64,000 nt of DNA from assembly GCA_030180135.1 (NCBI GenBank), contig CM058233.1, forward strand, positions 55,696,500-55,760,499, in the 5' to 3' direction. Numbering within the stretch: position 1 is the stretch's first letter; the number at the start of each line of letters is the position of its first letter. The position numbers were made by a program, and so were the translations under genes. The stretch is from Orychophragmus violaceus. Lineage: Eukaryota; Streptophyta; Magnoliopsida; Brassicales; Brassicaceae. Of the stretch, positions 58,900 to 64,000 are shown one piece after another. The notes beneath the pieces are model-generated. The model saw only the letters and a list, made by a program, of their open reading frames with translations, was not told the origin of the DNA and did no database searches.

Positions 58900-60258
58900 G
58901 CGTAGTCTCCATGTTCAGACTTTCGGTTCTGTATTCTGACTTTTTCTTTTCCTTTGCACTTTTCTCCTTTTGATTTTTAGGACTCTACTACGTTTGGATG
59001 ATTTGTACTTTATTTGGTACATCTTTTGCTTCGATTTTACTATGTTTCTAGTGTTTTCAGCCTGCAGGTTTTTAAAAATTGACATAAACCGACGGACTAA
59101 CCTGCTAACTAGCTGTCTGATCCGATATGCGCATTGCAACGATCGTTGCTGCTTTGAGCAACGATCGACACCCAACAAAATCGCCTAGCAACGATCGACG
59201 CACCTAGTGCAACGATCGGTGCTTGAGCGACAGAGGTAAAACCAGACAGAACTAAAACATCCATTAACAATTTTTCTTTATTTTTACCAATCCTTCGCTT
59301 GACACTACTGGGGACAGTGTGTGTTAAGTGTGGGGGAGGTGCTACTGACTTTTATTTTCTGTTTTCTTAAGAGTCAGTCCATTTTTTAAAAAAAAATTTT
59401 GTCAAAATTATTTAAGTAAGAAACTATGATTTTCTGAGAAGATTTACAAGACTTGCAGGAACTTAAGTAACCATTGGGATGAAGTTGCAGGATCTATCTC
59501 TGACTATTAGAAAACCCCATCACAGATCAACCTACTGGGAACACCCACATCACTTCAGGTATCAGAGGATCCTTTTACTGACTTCAATTTAATACTGACT
59601 TAGATTTCTCACCTAAGGGCTTGGTATACTTTGTGTCGGATTCCTTTGTTAGTTCTGACACAGCCTGTCAACCTATCCTATTTAGTTCCCTTCTCCCCTT
59701 CTATAAAGTAAAAAAAAAAAGATAATAAACTGAGGATGAGTTAGTAACTCCGAAGTGGTCATGGGAATGGTAGCAAACACTATTTTCTCTCATGTGATCC
59801 ATGGAATGTGTCCAAAGTACACCCCATAACGGGAAGAACACTGATAAAAAAAATAAAATGATACCCAATGGGGAAAAATCAGTTGTTAAAGAAGGGAAAG
59901 AGAAGAAAGAGACTAGAGAAAGATAGTATGGTGGTCTAGAGCTGATAAGGTAAGAATCCATGTGCCCTTTGATCGATACTCCTTAGGTGAGACCGCACTT
60001 AAATACTTGCAGAAGTCAGTAGGGAGAATTTGAATGCTTGAATGTGATTGTGGAGTTTACCTAGGACAGTTGTAAGTGTGGGGGAAGTACATGTTGGTCT
60101 TGATATCCTGTGATTGATTCTTTCAGTGGTTTACTAAGGGGAATCTGAGTATTGTAGCTTCTAGGATGAAATGAGTTTCTGAAAGTTTTCAAACCTCTTC
60201 ACCAAGCTTTAGTTCTATGTTTTGCTTGAGGGCAAGCAAAGGCTAAGTGTGGGGGAGT
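58900..60258 (+). other. 3' region of the Athila derivative with three PPT-like copies
   Basis: Non-coding. CGATCG palindromes lie at 59134-59224 (GCAACGATCGTTGC, GCAACGATCGAC, GCAACGATCGGTGC). TAAGTGTGGGGGA occurs three times: 59325, 60073 and 60244. The last directly precedes the 3' LTR and is the functional polypurine tract. Confidence 0.75.
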
Positions 60259-60385
60259 TGATATATCATGGTTTTTACCGGTTTTATGCCATGATATAGT
60301 TGTGTTTTTAGTGTCTTTTGTGTTCTTTTAGAGTCTTTTACAGGTATAATCAGGTTTGGAGCTGAATTGGAGATAATGGAGCATT
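60259..60385 (+). repeat. 3' LTR start of the Athila derivative
   Basis: TGATATATCATGG...; aligns with 53755 onward (CTTTTAGAGTCTTTTACAGGT against TTTAGAGTCTTTTCAGGT) and is cut by copia copy 3. The last five bases GCATT should be its target duplication. Confidence 0.85.
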
Positions 60386-61021
60386 TGTAGGAATTCGTTT
60401 AGTTGATCCTGATGTAATTCACAGATTCATCTCAACCTAAACATACAGATCTAGGTTCTCTTGATTAGAATCATAACATGATCTCACCTTTTACCTGTTT
60501 GTTGCAGCGGAAGGAATAGAACAGGTCAGAGATCAGATAGATGCACCGAGGGATGAATCCTCCAAAGGTTCACACACGCGATCACAGGAATGGCTGCTAG
60601 ACCACAAGGAGAGAGGCGCGCAGGGAGAGAGAGAGACGCGGCTAGGGTTCGGGTTAGGGAGAAAAAGACTTGGCTTTTGATCATTAAAAGCCTTCTCTTT
60701 CCCTTTTGGGCTTATGGGCCCAAAAACACTAATCTGATTAAATTCCATTTAATCAGACCCATTAATCTTTCTCTCTTAGTACGACAAATGCCTGGCACTT
60801 TTATCGCACTTCTGCTAAGCCGTTCCAACACATTTTCCTGTTAGCTTAAGCGTGTGACCCATATGGGATCATATAATAAAGGCAATAAGTCCAAGACTTA
60901 TAGATCATGAGCGGACTCTAGCAAGCCATCATGATCCCCAGTATTATATGACTTATGTCTGATCTCGACATACTCTTACTTTCTAGAGACAGTACCGAGA
61001 TTACTGGACACAATTCCAACA
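60386..61021 (-). repeat. 3' LTR of copia copy 3 (636 bp)
   Basis: Minus-strand start TGTTGGAATTG, end CGAATTCCTACA. It is of the copy 1 type after the shared first 190 bp, but with many private differences in the second half. Confidence 0.9.
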
Positions 61022-61876
61022 ATCTCCCACTTGTACTGGAATCTCAGTATTCATAATCCTTTTGTCTCAATATCTCGATTAGTCATAAGGCAAGATTGGT
61101 GTCATCCTTATAAAGCCTAATCTTGTTCATCGGACTCTGATTTGATACTGACAATCCAAACGACTCGGGAAAGTCCGTTTGAGCATGGCCATGCGTTTTC
61201 CAGTATTCAAATCTCCGATTGGCCTAGAGATATTCACTCCACTTATATTGGAGGGACAAATTCCGTCTTGTTCCATCACTGTAAACTACTCATTTCATAA
61301 TGCACCCAAACAAGGTCCTTATAGCTATCACAGAACGATAGCGTTAGACAATGATCAAAGTACATCAGTCCATGTGCAGTCACATGCATGTGAACTCAGG
61401 TCTAAGGACTATACTCTATAGTCGTAGTAAGAATCTCTTATGACACAGATATAAATATCCTGAAGAGTTCTTATAGGCGGGTCTTGTCCGGTCGTATGTT
61501 CCCAACATACACCTATGTACTGACTTTGATGCCGCGCATCTATGACACACTGAGACTTTGTCATAAGTCACGTACCAATCCAGTCTCACACGGTTGTTGA
61601 TGTTCCAATTTCAACAACCTTCGACTGGGGACGGGATGATATAAAACATCTATCAAATATAGGGTCTCATGATCAAGCTAAATGACTTCGATGACTCAAG
61701 ATCAAGTCATTTACTTCGATGACCTATAAAATGGTTCATATCATTTTGGAACGATTATTTCATCACAGTTAAAATAATCTTGAAATAATAATTTCATTAA
61801 AACATAAAATAATGTTTTACAAGAACATATCAAATAACTAAAATAAAGCTCACAAAAACTCCCACTCAAATTTAGA

Positions 61877-64000
61877 TTACATTTCAATGTTTCTAATGCC
61901 TACAGCTTCAGTTAGGAACTCGAGCTTAGGCCTTGGGAGTGGCTTTGTCAACGGATCAGCGACATTATCATCTGTCGGAACTCGGCTGATCTTGACTTCC
62001 TTTCTATTAATGATGTCACGTATCAAGTGATATCTTCTTTGAACATGCTTGGATTTCTGGTGTGATCTTGGTTCCTTTGCCTGAGCTATAGCACCATTGT
62101 TGTCACAAAATAGCGCCAGAGGCTCAGCCGCATCTGGTATCACACCTAGTTCCATAATAAACTTTCGTATCCAAACAGCTTCCTTCGCTGCTTCTGAGGC
62201 GGCGATATATTCAGCTTCTGTAGTGGAATCTGCAACGGTGTCCTGCTTGGAGCTTCTCCAACTTACTGCACCGCCATTCAGACAAAAGACATAACCGGAC
62301 TGTGACCGGAAATCATCAGTGTCTGTCTGGAAACTTGCGTCCGTGAATCCACTGACTTTAAGCACATCACTTCCACCGTACACCAAGAATTTATCCTTAG
62401 TATGTCTTAGATACTTCAAGATATTCTTTACGGCAATCCAATGGTTTTCACCTGGATTTGACTGGTATCTACTCGTCATGCTCAATGCATAAGCAACATC
62501 AGGACGAGTACAGATCATGGCATACATGACAGATCCTATTGCAGATGCATAAGGAATATTCTTCATGCGCTCAAGCTCAGCAGCCGACGTGGGGCTCTGC
62601 TTCTTGCTCAGCGTTGTGCCATGTACCATTGGCGTGAAGCCCTTCTTGGAATCTTTCATGCTGAATCTTTGTAGGACTTTGTCAATGTATGAGTCTTGAC
62701 ACAAGCCTATCAGCCTCTTAGGTCTATCCCGATAGATCCTAATTCCAAGAACGTATGCGGCTTCACCCATGTCTTTCATGGAAAAACAACTTCCAAGCCA
62801 GTCTTTTACAGACTTCAGCATTGGAACGTCGTTTCCGAGAAGTAGTATGTCATCGACATACAGAATAAGAAATACAATCTTGCTCCCACTAGATTTCTTA
62901 TACACGCATTGTTCTTCTTCGTTTCTGATGAAGTCAAATTGCTTGATCGCTTCATCAAAACGAAGATTCCAGCTCCTCGATGCTTGCTTCAATCCATAAA
63001 TGGATTTGTGAAGCTTGCATACTTTCCCAGCATTCTTTGGATCTATGTAACCGTCAGGTTGTGTCATATACACATCCTCTTCCAGAATACCATTCAGGAA
63101 GGCGGTTTTCACGTCCATCTGCCAAATTTCATAATCATGAAAAGCTGCAGTTGCTAGTAGAATCCGAATAGATTTCATCATAGCCACTGGTAAATAGGTT
63201 TCATCGTAGTCCACACCGTGAACTTGTCTGAAACCTTTTGCCACCAACCTGGCTTTGTAAATCTGGACATTTCCATCCACGTCAATCTTCTTCTTGAAGA
63301 TCCATTTGCACTCGATGGCTTTTACACCAACGGGTAAGTCAACCAACGAAAACACTTGGTTGACCGACATGGAGTCCATTTCGGAATCAGTGGCCTTGCG
63401 CCACTTAGAGGAATCTGGGCCCATCATGGCTTGATTGAAGTTCGATGGTTCATCACCATCAATGATCAAAAGATCATGACAGTCAGTCACGAGGAATCCC
63501 TGATATCTCTCGGGTTCGTGACGGATCCTCCCGGATCTTCGAACTTCAGGTACTACAGGTTCAGGCTCTACAATTTCTTGTAGATCCTCCTGCTGCTCTT
63601 CCTCATTAGGTTGAGCAGTATCCTGTTCATCTTGAATTTCTTCAAGCAGTACCTTACTCCCACTGTCTTTCTTAGAGAGAAACTCTCTCTCAAGAAAGTT
63701 ACAATCCCGGGCAACAAAGATCTTGTTCTCGGAACGTAGATAGAAGTAATAAGCCTTGGTTTCCCGTGGATAACCAATGAAGTAGCATTTATCAGATTTT
63801 GGTGTAAGCTTATCTGAGATTAATCTCTTAACATAGGCTTCACAACCCCAAATTCTTAGATAAGACAGCACTGGAGCTTCTCCAGTCCATAATTCATATG
63901 GTGTCTTTGCTACTGCTTTTGATGGCGCTCTGTTTAGTGTGAACACTGCTGTTAGCAGAGCATATCCCCAAAGGGATATTGGAAGGTCTGTGTGACTCAT
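61877..64000 (-). CDS. Ty1/copia gag-pol polyprotein, copy 3 (C-terminal 707 codons)
   Basis: Open from the window edge to the stop at 61877. It covers the end of integrase (LPISLWGYALLTAVFTLNRAP), the linker, RT with intact YVDDILLLGND, and RNase H (CDNNGAIAQAKEPRSHQKS) to TEAVGIRNIEM. No stop or frameshift is seen, and the site of the copy 1 frameshift is normal here. Whether the N-terminal half is intact cannot be seen. Confidence 0.93.
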   Translation of the reverse strand: MSHTDLPISLWGYALLTAVFTLNRAPSKAVAKTPYELWTGEAPVLSYLRIWGCEAYVKRLISDKLTPKSDKCYFIGYPRETKAYYFYLRSENKIFVARDCNFLEREFLSKKDSGSKVLLEEIQDEQDTAQPNEEEQQEDLQEIVEPEPVVPEVRRSGRIRHEPERYQGFLVTDCHDLLIIDGDEPSNFNQAMMGPDSSKWRKATDSEMDSMSVNQVFSLVDLPVGVKAIECKWIFKKKIDVDGNVQIYKARLVAKGFRQVHGVDYDETYLPVAMMKSIRILLATAAFHDYEIWQMDVKTAFLNGILEEDVYMTQPDGYIDPKNAGKVCKLHKSIYGLKQASRSWNLRFDEAIKQFDFIRNEEEQCVYKKSSGSKIVFLILYVDDILLLGNDVPMLKSVKDWLGSCFSMKDMGEAAYVLGIRIYRDRPKRLIGLCQDSYIDKVLQRFSMKDSKKGFTPMVHGTTLSKKQSPTSAAELERMKNIPYASAIGSVMYAMICTRPDVAYALSMTSRYQSNPGENHWIAVKNILKYLRHTKDKFLVYGGSDVLKVSGFTDASFQTDTDDFRSQSGYVFCLNGGAVSWRSSKQDTVADSTTEAEYIAASEAAKEAVWIRKFIMELGVIPDAAEPLALFCDNNGAIAQAKEPRSHQKSKHVQRRYHLIRDIINRKEVKISRVPTDDNVADPLTKPLPRPKLEFLTEAVGIRNIEM

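Larger units (their letters stand above)
53755..60385 (+). mobile_element. Athila (Ty3/gypsy) derivative lacking pol
   Basis: 5' LTR 53755-54929, PBS TGGCGCCGTTGCCGGGGA at 54936, a gag-derived ORF, a second ORF of ATHILA ORF-1 type, PPT, and the first 127 bp of the 3' LTR (from 60259), where copia copy 3 has inserted. No protease, RT, RNase H or integrase lies between the two ORFs, so it depends on another element for copying. The rest of the 3' LTR should lie beyond copy 3, outside the window. Confidence 0.9.
60386..64000 (-). mobile_element. Ty1/copia element, copy 3 (3' half in window)
   Basis: Minus-strand element: LTR 61021-60386, PPT (TCTCCCACTTGT on plus, 61023-61034), 3' non-coding region, and RT/RNase H coding to the window end. 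Nearly identical to copies 1 and 2, in opposite orientation. Confidence 0.95.

Noticed and set aside
53951..59224. CRISPR-like array from the repeated palindromes
   Set aside because: Eukaryotic context, irregular spacing, no constant repeat/spacer structure.

Overview
The window is nuclear DNA from a flowering plant, most likely Brassicaceae. The evidence is the mix of elements: Athila and Tat type Ty3/gypsy elements with their GGCGCC primer-binding sites, Ty1/copia elements with an initiator-Met-tRNA type primer-binding site, a plant L1-like LINE with an RNase H tail, a CACTA element, hAT-like non-autonomous elements, a MULE N-terminal relic and a Ulp1-like relic. I cannot name the species. 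No rRNA, tRNA or CRISPR array was seen. Transposon density suggests pericentromeric or other heterochromatic DNA. Only one ORF (36267-36749) looks like a possible ordinary host gene.

Layout. 1-998: Athila-like LTR (minus), set in a Tat-like gypsy element (999-3230, minus) whose LTR carries a 28-bp hairpin tandem array. That element lies next to a decayed Ulp1-like peptidase gene (about 3600-4230, plus). 5013-16053: a gag-only Ty3/gypsy element split by copia copy 1 (6559-13899). 16153-16856: a hAT-like non-autonomous element with a perfect 8-bp target duplication. 19290-22540: degenerate gypsy pol (minus) with primer site and LTR remains. 22900-31420: a copia relic split by copia element D (23860-31270; two 675-bp LTRs differing at 2 positions; 5-bp duplication CGCTT). 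32860-34159: degenerate motif array followed by a MULE N-terminal ORF. 35176-35957: hAT-like element. 36267-36749: orphan gene. 37150-37720: copia gag relic (minus). 37848-40081: CACTA element. About 40085-53250: a LINE split inside ORF1 by copia copy 2 (40640-48262), whose 1325-codon gag-pol is intact. 53755 onward: a pol-less Athila element whose 3' LTR is split at 60386 by copia copy 3 (minus, running off the window).

How the parts relate. Copia copies 1, 2 and 3 are nearly identical and recent. Element D is a diverged relative with a ruined coding region but almost identical LTRs, so it was probably copied recently using proteins from an intact relative such as copy 2. Four short palindromes in the leader and the 3' non-coding region are preserved between dead D and the coding copies, which points to RNA signals used in trans.

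The most unusual signals are: (i) CGATCG-centred palindromes spread through unrelated elements (Athila LTR, coding and spacer DNA, and copia LTR and leader); (ii) copia 5' LTRs lacking the start of U3, in copy 2 still flanked by a target duplication; (iii) the conserved leader palindromes; (iv) a motif array beside a MULE ORF resembling the layout of VANDAL elements.
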